A stretch of DNA of 64,000 bases from Synechococcus sp. SB0662_bin_14 (GCA_009840445.1 VXNS01000021.1:1-64000), one strand, 5' to 3'. Counted from the first letter of the stretch, positions 36,704-47,578 are shown. Translations and numbers: made by a program. Notes: generated by a model not told the origin, from the sequence alone.

Positions 36704-37113
36704 TGATGTCAAACACTGAAAACACCGTCTCCTATTGGGGCACGGGCCGCCGTAAGACTGCCATTGCCCGGGTTCGCCTGGTGCCTGGCAATGGCCAGGT
36801 CACCATTAACGGCCGTTCCGCAACGGACTACCTCAACCACAACCTGGCCTTCATGTCTGCGGTCACCGCCGCGTTGGAGACCCTTGGCCTGGAAAAGGAG
36901 TATGACCTGTTGGTGAATTCCAAGGGGGGTGGTCTGAGTGGCCAGGCGGATGCCATCAAGCAGGGGGTTGCCCGGGCGCTGTGCAAGCTCTCCCCTGACA
37001 ACCGCAAGCCCCTCAAGGCGGAAGGCCACCTCAGCCGTGACCCCCGCGCCAAGGAGCGCCGCAAGTACGGCCTCAAAAAAGCCCGCAAGGCTCCCCAATT
37101 CTCCAAGCGCTGA
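36703..37113 (+). CDS. rpsI: 30S ribosomal protein S9
   Basis: 136 residues from the ATG at 36703, overlapping the rplM stop by one base (TGATG); a second ATG follows directly. [20 protein letters not shown] and the C-terminal [25 protein letters not shown], whose tail reaches the P-site tRNA, are diagnostic. Confidence 0.96.
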   Translation: MMSNTENTVSYWGTGRRKTAIARVRLVPGNGQVTINGRSATDYLNHNLAFMSAVTAALETLGLEKEYDLLVNSKGGGLSGQADAIKQGVARALCKLSPDNRKPLKAEGHLSRDPRAKERRKYGLKKARKAPQFSKR

Positions 37114-37121
37114 GTTACGCC

Positions 37122-37355
37122 ATGCCCAAACAGGACATTCACCCCGCCTGGTACCCGGATGCCAAGGTGATCTGCAACGGTCAGGAGATCATGACCGTTG
37201 GCTCCACCCAACCCGAGATCAACGTGGAAGTGTGGAGCGGTAACCACCCCTTCTTTACCGGCACCCAGAAGATCCTGGACACGGAAGGGCGCGTGGACCG
37301 TTTCATGAAGAAGTACGGCATCCGCTCCAATCGGGTGGACGGGAAAAAGCGTTAA
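37122..37355 (+). CDS. rpmE: 50S ribosomal protein L31
   Basis: 77 residues. MPKQDIHPAWYPDAKVICNGQ and GSTQPEINVEVWSGNHPFFTG are L31 sequence. Only one cysteine remains, so it is the zinc-free form. Eight bases after rpsI. Confidence 0.95.
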   Translation: MPKQDIHPAWYPDAKVICNGQEIMTVGSTQPEINVEVWSGNHPFFTGTQKILDTEGRVDRFMKKYGIRSNRVDGKKR

Positions 37356-37374
37356 AGCTTCCACTACAACTGTG

Positions 37375-37392
37375 GTGGCCCGCTGGGGCCAC
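37375..37392 (+). terminator. GC-rich hairpin after rpmE
   Basis: GTGGCCC pairs with GGGCCAC across a GCTG loop (7-bp perfect stem) in the 81-base gap between rpmE and prfA. There is no U-run directly after it, so it may attenuate rather than fully terminate transcription. Confidence 0.35.
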
Positions 37393-37436
37393 GGTTGCAG
37401 GAAAGGCTCCTCTGTTTTCTAGGAAAGGCTTTGCTG

Positions 37437-38540
<1,104 letters not shown>

Positions 38541-38589
38541 GACCACCGGGGAAGTCCCCCCGTTCCCCCATGCATGCCCGCCTCAGCGC

Positions 38590-39087
38590 TCAAACACCGA
38601 TGACGTACTTCTGCCACTCCTGCCGTTGGCCGTTGCGAATCTGTCGGGAGGCTTCAAAGTAAAGAGAACTGACGGGGCGGCGCGGCCGGCAGGCAATGGT
38701 CATGCCAGCTTCCCGAGGGGTTCGACTCCCCTTATGCACATTGCAGCGGAGGCAAGCCGTCACCACGTTGTCCCAGGTGTGCTGGCCTCCCCGGCTGCGG
38801 GGGCGCACATGGTCCACGGAGAGTTGCTCTCCCCTGTAGCCGCAATACTGGCAGGTGTGCAGATCCCGTTGTAGGACGTTGCGGCGGGTGAGGGGAATTT
38901 CCTTGAAGGGAATGCAGACGTACTGGCGCAGGCGAATCACGGTGGGGACCAGCAGGTCCTTGTGGACAACAACCGTGTCCTGCTCCAGGCTTTCCGCCTT
39001 GCCCTTGAGCATCATGACCACGGCCCGCTTCCAGCTTGTGATGTTGAGGGGTTCGTAGGAGGCATTCAGGACCAGAACCTGCCCCAT
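38590..39087 (-). CDS. HNH endonuclease domain protein
   Basis: 165 residues from MGQVLVLNASYEPLNI, a start shared by a conserved cyanobacterial HNH family. The HNH core is CQYCGYRGEQLSVDHVRPRSRGG followed by the NVVTACLRCNVHKG stretch: two CxxC-type zinc pairs and the catalytic DH. The family is widespread in cyanobacteria and its role is unknown; it is not part of the adjacent restriction system by any evidence seen. Its ATG overlaps the ATG of the divergent methyltransferase gene. Confidence 0.85.
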   Translation of the reverse strand: MGQVLVLNASYEPLNITSWKRAVVMMLKGKAESLEQDTVVVHKDLLVPTVIRLRQYVCIPFKEIPLTRRNVLQRDLHTCQYCGYRGEQLSVDHVRPRSRGGQHTWDNVVTACLRCNVHKGSRTPREAGMTIACRPRRPVSSLYFEASRQIRNGQRQEWQKYVIGV

Positions 39088-40027
39088 GCAGACCATGGCT
39101 GATGTTCAGCAGCATAATAGGACAGGACAAGACAGGTACGGTTTCCGGGGGTGTTCATTGACCATTGGGGATCTCACGCAGGCAACGCTGGCCGGCAACA
39201 ACGTTCGGATCCTGGTGGGTGACAGCCGTCACGTGCTGGGACAGATTGGGCCGGGGATCGCCCAGTGCTGCGTCACCTCACCGCCGTACTGGGGGCTTCG
39301 CGACTACGACCATGGGGACCAGATTGGCGCTGAGTCTTCCCCCGAAGCGTACGTGTCGAACCTGGTGGCGGTCTTCCGGGGGGTGCGTCGGGTGCTACGG
39401 GACAACGGGACCCTGTGGCTCAATGTTGGTGACGGCTACGCCCGTAACGGTGGTACGGGACGCAGTGGTCCCAATGCCTTGGTGGGCAATACGAAGAAGC
39501 TGATTCAGCAGCGCAACTGCAAGGTGCCCAACTGCTGGGGACTCAAGGATCGGGACCTGATGGGCCTGCCATGGCGGGTTGCGTTCGCGCTGCAAGAAGA
39601 TGGCTGGCTGCTGCGGTCAAAGATCACCTGGATCAAGAAGGCCCCCATGCCGGAAAGTGTCAAGAATCGACCCTCCAACGCCACTGAGGACATATTTCTA
39701 TTTGCGAAGAATCCAAGCTATTACTACGATAACCAGGCAGCGCGGGAAGAGAGCGGCGCCAACCTGAGAAACTACTGGGTGCTGGGTCCCGATTCCAGTG
39801 GTGTACACCATCCAGCGGTTTTTCCCAGAGAATTGGCCAGACGGTGCATCCTGCTGGGCAGTCGGCCGGGTGACGTTATCCTTGATCCATTTTCCGGATC
39901 CGGGACCAGCGGTGTTGTGGCGGCTCAGTCGAATCGCAGGGCAATTCTTGTCGAATTGAATCCAGTCTACGCTCAGCAGTCGCGGTCGAGGATCAATCAA
40001 GATCTTCAACTGACAATGATTCCATAG
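39086..40027 (+). CDS. Type II DNA methyltransferase, N4-cytosine type (SPPY)
   Basis: 313 residues. The catalytic motif TSPPYWGLRDY (SPPY at 65-68) comes first and the AdoMet motif LDPFSGSGTSG (267-274) last, the beta-class order of amino-methyltransferases; SPPY usually means N4-methylcytosine. The start is uncertain: the ATG at 39086 overlaps the divergent HNH start, and 39095 or a later codon may be used. It is immediately followed by an NgoMIV-like endonuclease and should protect its site. Base composition is lower in GC than the ribosomal genes. Confidence 0.87.
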   Translation: MQTMADVQQHNRTGQDRYGFRGCSLTIGDLTQATLAGNNVRILVGDSRHVLGQIGPGIAQCCVTSPPYWGLRDYDHGDQIGAESSPEAYVSNLVAVFRGVRRVLRDNGTLWLNVGDGYARNGGTGRSGPNALVGNTKKLIQQRNCKVPNCWGLKDRDLMGLPWRVAFALQEDGWLLRSKITWIKKAPMPESVKNRPSNATEDIFLFAKNPSYYYDNQAAREESGANLRNYWVLGPDSSGVHHPAVFPRELARRCILLGSRPGDVILDPFSGSGTSGVVAAQSNRRAILVELNPVYAQQSRSRINQDLQLTMIP

Positions 40028-40033
40028 GAGACC

Positions 40034-40900
40034 ATGACCACCCTCAGAAAGCTACGAAGTGATTACCATGTCAAGCTGGGGCAACAGGTGATCCGTTTTT
40101 CTACTCGAGCAGGCATAAGTTATCCGAATTTTGCGGATTGCAGCAGTCGTTCCAGTGTTCTGATTGCTAACGGCATTGCAGAGGCGTTGGGTGTTCCCCG
40201 ACAGACTTCTATACAGATCCCAGCGCAGAGCGCTGGTGCTCTATTTGAGAACCTCACTTGTGAGTTCATTGAACACACGTTCACAGCGATCAGTCGCATG
40301 AGACCAGGCAAATGGAAGTACTTGACCTCGCAGACCCAGATTTCCAGATTTGCACAGTATCGCCACCTGAAAGTGCTCGATGATCTCGTCAGAGATAACA
40401 GAGACCTATCAACAGCACTCGGACAAGATTATCTTGTGACACCAGATATTGTCGTCGCCCGTAACACCGTATCCCATAACGACATCAATGGGCAGACAAC
40501 GTTTCTGGATCATCCAGGCATCGCAACCCTGACACCGTTCTTAGAATCGAACCGTTCTCCTGCACTGCCTTTTTTACATGCCAGTGTGTCCTGTAAATGG
40601 ACAATTCGGAGTGATCGCTCACAGAATACCAGGACCGAGGCCCTCAATCTGATCCGCAATAGAAAAGGCCGATTGCCTCATATTGTTGCTGTGACCGCAG
40701 AACCTCTGCCGATGCGCATCGCCTCTCTAGCACTGGGCACTGGAGACTTGGATTGCGTCTATCACATTGCCTTGGACGAATTGAAGACGGTTTGTAGGGC
40801 ATTGCCAAGTTGCGAAGATCAGGCGGAGATGCTATTGACCATGATTGATGGGGATCGACTACGAGACATCAGTGATCTGCCTTTTGATCTCGCTGTCTGA
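40034..40900 (+). CDS. NgoMIV-like type II restriction endonuclease
   Basis: 288 residues. Sequence from about 185 onward (SCKWTIRSDRSQNTRTEALN, RNRKGRLPHIVAVTAEPLP, ALGTGDLDCVYHIAL and the terminal DISDLPFDLAV) closely follows NgoMIV as I remember it. The active site is complete: E72, P137-D138, and S-C-K at 186-188; the recognition stretch RSDR (192-195) is kept. NgoMIV cuts G^CCGGC as a tetramer. GC content is visibly lower than in neighbours, suggesting transfer. It starts six bases after the methyltransferase. Confidence 0.87.
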   Translation: MTTLRKLRSDYHVKLGQQVIRFSTRAGISYPNFADCSSRSSVLIANGIAEALGVPRQTSIQIPAQSAGALFENLTCEFIEHTFTAISRMRPGKWKYLTSQTQISRFAQYRHLKVLDDLVRDNRDLSTALGQDYLVTPDIVVARNTVSHNDINGQTTFLDHPGIATLTPFLESNRSPALPFLHASVSCKWTIRSDRSQNTRTEALNLIRNRKGRLPHIVAVTAEPLPMRIASLALGTGDLDCVYHIALDELKTVCRALPSCEDQAEMLLTMIDGDRLRDISDLPFDLAV

Positions 40901-41394
40901 ACAGTTTGGACAACATTGCCTACCGCCCGCACATTCACCGCGCCTCGGAGAGGGCCATTCTGGCAGGCAGGAAACTCGAGTACGACGCGACAGTAACGGA
41001 TCGGTTTCAACCTTTGGAGGGTGCGCTTGCCTGTCTGGTGGAAGACTTTAATGTCTGTGGATTGAACCCCGCTGTCGTTCCAATTGTCCACCCCTTTGCA
41101 ACAGCATGGGATTAAAAATTCGGAATCATGAATGTTAATGACAACAATCCCTGATGCTCCGTCTCCCCACAAGGACAAAATTGATCCCCCTCAGGAGGCT
41201 TTTCAACAAGCTCTTACGGCATTGCACATCGCATCCCCCCAGGCGGAACCGCAACAAGCAAGTTGTTTTAGGAGTTAACACTACGTAGTAGGGGCTGTCC
41301 AGAGGGGAGAACACTCCCGACCTCGCTAGCGGCAATCATGAAGTCCACCTCTTCCTTCAGCTCCGTTCGGATCTCCAGTCCAGCAGGGCGCCCA
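40901..41394. other. Gap between restriction gene and lepA
   Basis: 494 bases without a supported gene. A frame opening with TTG at 40906 (69 codons to 41115) has no recognisable features. An 8-base palindrome CTACGTAG sits near 41283-41290. Composition is lower in GC than on either side, as in the restriction gene, so the transferred segment may extend through here. Confidence 0.4.
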
Positions 41395-43203
41395 TCAGCT
41401 ATTAAGTTTGAGAACCGCCATAAACGCCTCCTGGGGCACCTCCACCTTGCCCATGGCTTTCATGCGTTTTTTCCCCTTGGCTTGTTTCTTGAGCAGTTTC
41501 TTCTTGCGGGAAATGTCACCGCCGTAGCACTTAGCCAGCACGTCCTTGCGCATGGCGGAAATGGAGGTGGCGGCAATCACCCGGGAACCAATGGCCGCCT
41601 GGATGGGAATTTTGAATTGTTGCCGTGGCACCAGCTCTTTGAGTTTGTCCACCAGGGCCCTGCCAATTCCGTAGGCCTTATCCCGATGCACAATGGTGGT
41701 GAGGGGATCGGCCCGTTCGCTGTTGATCAAAATATCCAGCCGCACCAACTGATTTTCGCGATAGCCAATGAATGCGTAGTCCATGGAGGCATATCCCTTG
41801 GTGCGGGATTTGAGTTGGTCAAAGAAGTCATTGACCACTTCAGCCAAGGGCAGTTCGTAAATCAGCATGACCCTTTCCTTGGTGATGTATTTCATGTCTG
41901 TGAATTCACCCCGCCGTTCCTGGCACAGCTCCATCAAGGCGCCGTTGTAACTGTTGGGGGCGTAGATTTCCAGGCGCACGTAGGGTTCCTCAATGGACAG
42001 GCGCTGTTGAAGATCCGGCAGGGTGGCCGGGTTATCCACAAGCTGGGTGGCGCCGTCCAGACGGATCACGCGATAAATCACCGATGGCGCCGTGACAATC
42101 AAATCCAGGCCGTATTCCCGCTCCAGCCGCTCCTGCACCACGTCCATGTGGAGCAGCCCCAGAAAGCCACACCGAAAGCCGAAGCCCATGGCGCTGCTGG
42201 TTTCCGGTTCATGGTGCAAGGCGGCATCGGACAGCTTGAGCTTTTCCAAGGCATCCCGTAGATCGGGGTATTGGTCCGCTTCCGTTGGAAACAACCCACA
42301 GAACACCATGGGTTTGGCTTCGCTATAGCCAGGCAGGGGGTGATCCGTGGGGGCTGCCGCCGTGGTGATGGTGTCCCCTACCCGGGCATCGGCCACCGCC
42401 TTGATGGAGGCCGCCAGGTAGCCCACCTCCCCGGCATGCAACTGGTCCACCTGTTGCTGATTGGGAGCCATCACCCCCACCTCGTCCAGGGCGTAGCGTT
42501 TGCCGGAGGCCATGAGCAGGATGGCGTCCTTGGCGCCAATGGCGCCAGCCATCACGCGGAAGTACACCACCACACCCCGGTAAGGGTCGTAGTAGGAGTC
42601 AAAGATGAGGGCGGCAAGGGGTTCGGCGGTGCGCTCGCTGGGTGCGGGGATGCGCTCCACAACGGCTTGCAGAATCTCACCAATGCCCAGGCCCGTCTTG
42701 GCGGAGCAGGTGATGGCCGTGCTGGCGTCCAGCCCGATGATCTCCTCGATTTCTGTTTTGACCCGCTCGGGCTCGGCGCCGGGGAGATCCACCTTATTGA
42801 GCACCGGGATGATTTCCAGGTCGTTCTCAAGGGCCAGGTAGACGTTGGAGAGAGTTTGGGCCTCCACCCCCTGGCTGGCGTCCACCACCAGCAACGCCCC
42901 TTCACAGGCCTGCAAGCTGCGGCTCACCTCGTAGGAAAAGTCCACATGGCCAGGGGTATCAATCAGGTTCAGGCAATAGGCCTGCCCATCCCCCGCCTGG
43001 TGCATCATGCGGGCCGCCTGGAGCTTGATGGTGATGCCCCGCTCCCGCTCCAGGTCCATGGTGTCCAGGAACTGGTCCTGCATGTCCCGCTGGGCCACGG
43101 TGCCCGTATCTTGCAGGAGCCGGTCCGCCAGGGTGGACTTGCCGTGGTCGATGTGGGCAATGATGCAGAAATTACGGATGTGGGAGGTGGGAACGTCCGT
43201 CAT
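41395..43203 (-). CDS. lepA: Elongation factor 4 (LepA)
   Basis: 602 residues from [21 protein letters not shown]. GTPase motifs: [29 protein letters not shown]. The EF4-specific C-terminal domain is present with [19 protein letters not shown]. It back-translocates or rescues ribosomes under ionic or cold stress. Full length. It forms a minus-strand block with fmt, tldE and tldD upstream. Confidence 0.97.
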   Translation of the reverse strand: MTDVPTSHIRNFCIIAHIDHGKSTLADRLLQDTGTVAQRDMQDQFLDTMDLERERGITIKLQAARMMHQAGDGQAYCLNLIDTPGHVDFSYEVSRSLQACEGALLVVDASQGVEAQTLSNVYLALENDLEIIPVLNKVDLPGAEPERVKTEIEEIIGLDASTAITCSAKTGLGIGEILQAVVERIPAPSERTAEPLAALIFDSYYDPYRGVVVYFRVMAGAIGAKDAILLMASGKRYALDEVGVMAPNQQQVDQLHAGEVGYLAASIKAVADARVGDTITTAAAPTDHPLPGYSEAKPMVFCGLFPTEADQYPDLRDALEKLKLSDAALHHEPETSSAMGFGFRCGFLGLLHMDVVQERLEREYGLDLIVTAPSVIYRVIRLDGATQLVDNPATLPDLQQRLSIEEPYVRLEIYAPNSYNGALMELCQERRGEFTDMKYITKERVMLIYELPLAEVVNDFFDQLKSRTKGYASMDYAFIGYRENQLVRLDILINSERADPLTTIVHRDKAYGIGRALVDKLKELVPRQQFKIPIQAAIGSRVIAATSISAMRKDVLAKCYGGDISRKKKLLKKQAKGKKRMKAMGKVEVPQEAFMAVLKLNS

Positions 43204-43250
43204 CAGAGGCAATTCACACGATCAACTTTATTCTTTGGACCAGCCCCTGC

Positions 43251-44243
43251 CTACCCCAGCCGCTGCCCCACTTCAGCCTTGAGCACCTGGTACAGGCGTG
43301 GCCCCCGGCAGGGTGTCTTGCCGGCCAACTGGGCCTCCTGCAGGAGCAGGTGTCCCTCACCCGTGAACACCACCAATCCTTCACCGGGGGCCACAGCCAC
43401 CACCTGGCCCGGCTGGCCCGACGGCCATGACGTTTGCGCCAGTGCCATCATCGGGGCGCCAGCCATGGCTCCCAGTTCCTCAGCCCGCTCCGGCAGCAAG
43501 GGTACTGTGGCCATCACCTTGAGCCGCTGCCCTTGCCACCGGGTCACGGCACGGGGATAGAAGGCCATCACCCGGCGGTGCAGTTGCAGGGCAGGCTCAT
43601 GCCAGGGCAGCCAGAGTTCTTCCTTGCTCAGCTTGGCGGCCATGGTGACACCCGCGGTGGGCTGAGGGGTGGGCTGGACTGGACCGGCAGCCAGCAGGGC
43701 CATGGCCTCCACCATCAACTGGGCGGTGAGTTGGCTGAGGCACTGGGCCATGGTGGCGGCAGTGTCGCAGAGACCAATAGGTAGGCCGCGCTCCAGCAGC
43801 ACCGGCCCCGTATCCAGGCCCGCTTCCATGGCCATGATGGTGACACCGGTCAGCGCGTCACCAGCCAGCACGGCCCGCTGAATCGGCGCCGCGCCACGCC
43901 AGCGGGGCAGCAGTGAGCCATGGCCGTTCCAGCACCCCAGCCTGGGCTGGGCCAGCATCTCCGGCGGCAAGATCTGTCCAAACGCCACCACCACAAACAC
44001 GTCAGCCGCCAACTCCGCCAGTTGTTGCTGCAGGGCAGTGTCCTGGCGCAAGGATTGGGTGGTCCACACCGGCAACCCCAAGTCCGCGGCCCGGCGTTTG
44101 ACGGGGGAAGGCTGAAGCCGGCCGCCACGGCCCCGGCGGCGATCCGGCTGGCTCACCACCCCCACCAGCCCATGGCCCGCTGCCACCAGGGCATCAAGGC
44201 AGGGGACGGCATAGGCGGGGGTGCCCCAGAAGAGAATGCGCAC
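43251..44243 (-). CDS. fmt: Methionyl-tRNA formyltransferase
   Basis: 330 residues. MRILFWGTPAYAVPCLDALV and the catalytic block GCWNGHGSLLPRWRGAAPIQRA: the Asn and His are kept, although the usual INxHxS reads WNGHGS. The downstream AGLDTGPVLLE carries the catalytic Asp. The C-terminal OB domain binds initiator tRNA. It formylates Met-tRNA for initiation. Its start is 12 bases after the tldE stop. Confidence 0.95.
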   Translation of the reverse strand: MRILFWGTPAYAVPCLDALVAAGHGLVGVVSQPDRRRGRGGRLQPSPVKRRAADLGLPVWTTQSLRQDTALQQQLAELAADVFVVVAFGQILPPEMLAQPRLGCWNGHGSLLPRWRGAAPIQRAVLAGDALTGVTIMAMEAGLDTGPVLLERGLPIGLCDTAATMAQCLSQLTAQLMVEAMALLAAGPVQPTPQPTAGVTMAAKLSKEELWLPWHEPALQLHRRVMAFYPRAVTRWQGQRLKVMATVPLLPERAEELGAMAGAPMMALAQTSWPSGQPGQVVAVAPGEGLVVFTGEGHLLLQEAQLAGKTPCRGPRLYQVLKAEVGQRLG

Positions 44244-44254
44244 GGGGCAAGCCC

Positions 44255-45622
44255 TCAGGCTTCACCGGTGATGGTAAGTCCCTCCACCCAGACGTGGGGG
44301 GAGCGACCACTGGGGGTGCATTGGGGCTCCCCTTCACAGGCGACGATGTGTTGCAGTGCGGAGCGGATGTCCCCGGCCACTGTGGCCGCCTCGATGGAGC
44401 GTCGTTCCCCGCCGGAGAGCAGCCAACCGTCAAACGGCAGGGAAAAGGACCCCTGACTGGCCTTGACGCCGGCATGGAGGGCGGAGAGGGAGTCAATGAG
44501 GACCACCCCGCTGCTGCTGTCGCGACTGAGGGATGAATCCCCCCGCTGGCCCTCCACGTCCAGCCATTGGGGACTCAGGGTGACTTTCGCCCCCAGGTTG
44601 GCGTGGCCGGTGGCCACCGAGCCGTCCGCAAAGGCCCTGGCGGTGCCTTCGCTGTGGAGGAAATGGCGAAGACGGCCACCTTCAATGAGGGGCAGCCGCC
44701 GGGTGGGGGTGCCTTCCCCGTCAAACTCCGGCGCGGCCACATGACCAGGATGGCGGGCATCATCCGCCACCGTGAGCAGGTGGCTGGCCACCTGGGCGCC
44801 CAGGCTGCTGCGCCGGGAGAGGCTGATGCCGTCCAGCACCGCCTGGGCATTCACCATGCTGCCAAAGGCCCACAGCAGATCCAGAAAGGCTTCAGGGCCA
44901 AAGCAGACCGTGTAGACACCGGTGTCGATGGGGGCGTAGTCCAGGTGGCTGATGGTGCGTTCCGTGGCTTCGGCAATGCAGCCCTCCAGATCCAGGTCAT
45001 CCACACCGGTCGCCAACCGCACCGCCCCGGCACTGCGGGGTTTGCGGCCGGCTTCTTCGGCCCGTGGATAGAGCCACAGGCTGGCGCTGGTGGTGCTCTG
45101 ACGGCGCACCGCCCCGGCACTGTTGATATACAGCCGCTCCCGCTGGGACTGGGCCAGGCCGTTGTAGGGCACGGTGGAGATGGCCTGATGGCTGCTCAAC
45201 ACTTGCCGCTCCGCATCCAGGAGTCGCTCCAGAAGCGTCTGCATGGGAAGCGTTGGCTGCGGGGGCTGATGGAGAGGCGTGAGGGGATCCCGGGCCTGGG
45301 GGGACAGGCGGGGTGGGCTCTGGGCATCACCGAAGGCGCTGGCTTGGTGGGCACCTGCCAAGGCCGCCGTCAGCCCTGGTGGGGACAGATCGTTGGTGCT
45401 GGTGACGCCCACCAGACCCTGGTCATTCCAGACCCGCACCATGGCGGTGGTGCTCTGGCGAGCCTTGCGCTGCTTGGGCTCACCACGGTCCACTTGCACG
45501 GACGTGTCGTTGCCGCAGGTGATCCCCAGATCCCAGGTGGCAATGCCCATGCGGGAGGCGTCCTCCGTCATGTGTTGCCGCAACACTGCGGGATCCGGAG
45601 CCAGAAGAGATGATGCCGTCAT
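44255..45622 (-). CDS. pmbA: TldE/PmbA family protein
   Basis: 455 residues from the ATG at 45622, four bases after the tldD stop. The C-terminal domain shows the TldE pattern (TRRLPLIEGGRLRHFLHSEGTAR, FADGSVATGHANLG, DSLSALHAGVKASQGSFSLPFDGWLL) and lacks the zinc-binding HEACGH that marks TldD, as expected. TldD and TldE form a heterodimeric metalloprotease that matures or degrades small peptides such as microcin B17 in enterobacteria. No precursor peptide is evident nearby. Confidence 0.9.
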   Translation of the reverse strand: MTASSLLAPDPAVLRQHMTEDASRMGIATWDLGITCGNDTSVQVDRGEPKQRKARQSTTAMVRVWNDQGLVGVTSTNDLSPPGLTAALAGAHQASAFGDAQSPPRLSPQARDPLTPLHQPPQPTLPMQTLLERLLDAERQVLSSHQAISTVPYNGLAQSQRERLYINSAGAVRRQSTTSASLWLYPRAEEAGRKPRSAGAVRLATGVDDLDLEGCIAEATERTISHLDYAPIDTGVYTVCFGPEAFLDLLWAFGSMVNAQAVLDGISLSRRSSLGAQVASHLLTVADDARHPGHVAAPEFDGEGTPTRRLPLIEGGRLRHFLHSEGTARAFADGSVATGHANLGAKVTLSPQWLDVEGQRGDSSLSRDSSSGVVLIDSLSALHAGVKASQGSFSLPFDGWLLSGGERRSIEAATVAGDIRSALQHIVACEGEPQCTPSGRSPHVWVEGLTITGEA

Positions 45623-45626
45623 GGAT

Positions 45627-47072
45627 TCAGCGGCCTCCAACGGTGATGCGGTCCACCTTGACGTGGGGTTGGCCAACGGTGACGTAGACACTGCCGCTCA
45701 CGGAACCACAGAAGCCGGCAGCAAGGGCGGTGTCGTCGGCGCACATGGAAATTCTGGGCAGGACCGTCACGGCATCGCCAATCAGGGTGGCCCCCTTCAC
45801 CGGCTTGTCCTCCCGCAGGCAGCCGTTCTCGATCCAATAGGCCTCCTCCACCGCAAAGTTGAACTGGCCGGTGGGTCCCACACTGCCGCCCCCCATCTGT
45901 TTGCAATAGAGGCCGTGGTCAATGGAGTCGATCAGGTCCCCGGGCTTGTGGGGGCCGGAGGCAATGAAGGTGTTGCGCATCCGACTGGCCGCCGCAAAAC
46001 CATGGCTCTGGCGCCGACCACTGCCCGTGCGGGGGTGCCCCGTGCGCATCTCGCCGGCGCGATCACTCAGGAAGCACTGCAAAACACCGTCCTTAATCAA
46101 GACCGTGCGCTGGGGCGCCATGCCCTCGTCGTCCATGGTCAGGGAGCCAAAGCTGTTGGGGCTGAGCCCCTCGTCAACGGCGGTGACCGCAGGATGGGCA
46201 ATGGCTTGGCCAATTTTGTCGGCAAAGGGGGTGGAGCCCCGCTCCACCTGGGTGGTCTCCAGCAAATGGCCACAGGCCTCATGGAAAATGACGCCCCCGA
46301 AACGATTGGCCAGCACCACGGGGTAGTCGCCAGCCTTTACGACATCGGCATAAAGCATCTTGCCGGCGCTCCGGCAGGCGGAAACGGCCACGTCCTCCAC
46401 AGGCCAGTTGGCCAGAAAGTCGGGATCGTCCGCACGCCCGTCACGGCGGCTGATGGTGGCGCGATGGTCCCCGTCGGCGGCCAGCAGGGTGAGGCCCGTG
46501 GTTTGATGGAGGCGCAGGTCACGGGCAAAGGTGCCGTCGCTGGCGGCCACCAGCACCTCCTGCCAGTCCCGGGCGAAGCTGGCCCGGCGGGCCTGGAGGT
46601 GGCGGCCATGGCGATCCAGAGCAGCCGTGGCCTGCCGCAAACGCTCGGCGGCATCCGGCACCGTAGGGCAGGCCTTGAGCCATTGCTCCTTGACGCTGCC
46701 GTAGTCTCGCAACGCCGCCAAGCCCTGCCACCTGCTGGCGCTGGCGCTCCGGCAGAGACCCAACATGCCGAGGGCCTGCTCCAGAGCCGTCATCAGGGCA
46801 GGGCCGCTGAGGTCGTTGGTGGCGGCAAAGCCGTCGCAGTTTCCTTTGAAGACACGGATGCCGGCGCCACAACCCAGGGCGGGACTCACGCTGGTGATGC
46901 GCTCCTGCTCCGCCAACACACTGAGTTGGTCGTTGCGTTCCACGAAAATCTCCACCAGGTCCGCACCGGCCCCCATCCCCGCCGCCAGCAACTCTTCCAG
47001 GCGAGACCGCCACCTTTCATCCAGGGGATCCAGACGGGAGGTGACAGGTGGATCAAGGCAGAGGGAAGGCAT
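45627..47072 (-). CDS. tldD: Zinc metalloprotease TldD
   Basis: 481 residues from the ATG at 47072 (47087 is an alternative). The active site FHEACGHLLE (HExxxH) is intact, with downstream zinc ligands near YCKQMGGGSVGPTGQFNFAVEEAYWIENG. It is the catalytic partner of the following TldE. Cyanobacteria keep the pair widely with unknown substrates. Confidence 0.94.
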   Translation of the reverse strand: MPSLCLDPPVTSRLDPLDERWRSRLEELLAAGMGAGADLVEIFVERNDQLSVLAEQERITSVSPALGCGAGIRVFKGNCDGFAATNDLSGPALMTALEQALGMLGLCRSASASRWQGLAALRDYGSVKEQWLKACPTVPDAAERLRQATAALDRHGRHLQARRASFARDWQEVLVAASDGTFARDLRLHQTTGLTLLAADGDHRATISRRDGRADDPDFLANWPVEDVAVSACRSAGKMLYADVVKAGDYPVVLANRFGGVIFHEACGHLLETTQVERGSTPFADKIGQAIAHPAVTAVDEGLSPNSFGSLTMDDEGMAPQRTVLIKDGVLQCFLSDRAGEMRTGHPRTGSGRRQSHGFAAASRMRNTFIASGPHKPGDLIDSIDHGLYCKQMGGGSVGPTGQFNFAVEEAYWIENGCLREDKPVKGATLIGDAVTVLPRISMCADDTALAAGFCGSVSGSVYVTVGQPHVKVDRITVGGR

Positions 47073-47223
47073 AACGCTGAGCAGCAAAACAACAGAGACG
47101 CCTCCCGACGAGACAGGATGACGTCTCCAAAACGCTGTGAATAGTTTAGGGAGTCTTACCGCTTGTGGTGAAGGGTCGCTTGTGGCAGTAGGCTAGCGAA
47201 TGAATGATGTTGACGTTAATCAA

Positions 47224-47356
47224 GGGCACCACGAAAAATTGGACAAAGCCCTCCAGTGGGCTGCCGTCTCACCATGAGAAAGTCAGTTGTAGAGGGGTTT
47301 TTCATAGAGCAGCAAGCTTCCCCATGCAGGGGGAACGGCAATTTTTCGTGGTGCCC
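47224..47356. mobile_element. Miniature inverted-repeat element, copy A (133 bp)
   Basis: Perfect 18-bp terminal inverted repeats (GGGCACCACGAAAAATTG and its complement). The outer A/T pair extends them by one. There is no coding capacity. The interior matches copy B (48463-48593) in the same orientation, including CCAGTG and the ATGAGAA-GTCAGT segment. A clear target duplication is not visible. Probably a non-autonomous derivative of an insertion sequence located elsewhere in the genome. Confidence 0.8.
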
Positions 47357-47434
47357 TCAGGTTCGCATATCATTTTTGTTGCAGAACTGCCTTTGATATG
47401 ACAAAATGTTTACGTTTTCTTTTTTGTGCTTCCC

Positions 47435-47578
47435 GTGTCTGCTGCATCCTCAAAATGCCTGGTGTTCCACCTTCTCCGTTTCACCAAGACACTGGTCGCC
47501 ACCATCCTCACCGTTGCTATGGCCATAGCCATGTCCCTCAAGTGGCCAAGGGATAGGGCCAACAGCAGGGACCGCTAG
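47435..47578 (+). CDS. Possible 47-aa membrane peptide
   Basis: GTG-initiated frame with one hydrophobic segment (LVATILTVAMAIAMSL, about 20-35) and a basic tail (KWPRDRANSRDR). The composition is that of a real small membrane protein, but only the frame supports it. It lies between inverted-repeat copies A and B. A perfect 12-bp palindrome, CTATGGCCATAG (47517-47528), falls within it. Confidence 0.3.
   Translation: MSAASSKCLVFHLLRFTKTLVATILTVAMAIAMSLKWPRDRANSRDR

Noticed and set aside
38716-38732. T-arm-like AGGGG-TTCGACT-CCCCT sequence
   Set aside because: It resembles a tRNA or tmRNA T-arm, but no acceptor, anticodon or D stem surrounds it, and it codes for the conserved C-terminal part of the HNH protein.
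40906-41115. 69-codon frame after the restriction gene
   Set aside because: It has a TTG start, no motif and no hydrophobic segment; not enough to call a gene.
45279-47144. 621-codon plus-strand frame
   Set aside because: Antisense to tldD and tldE, which carry the HEACGH active site and family motifs.
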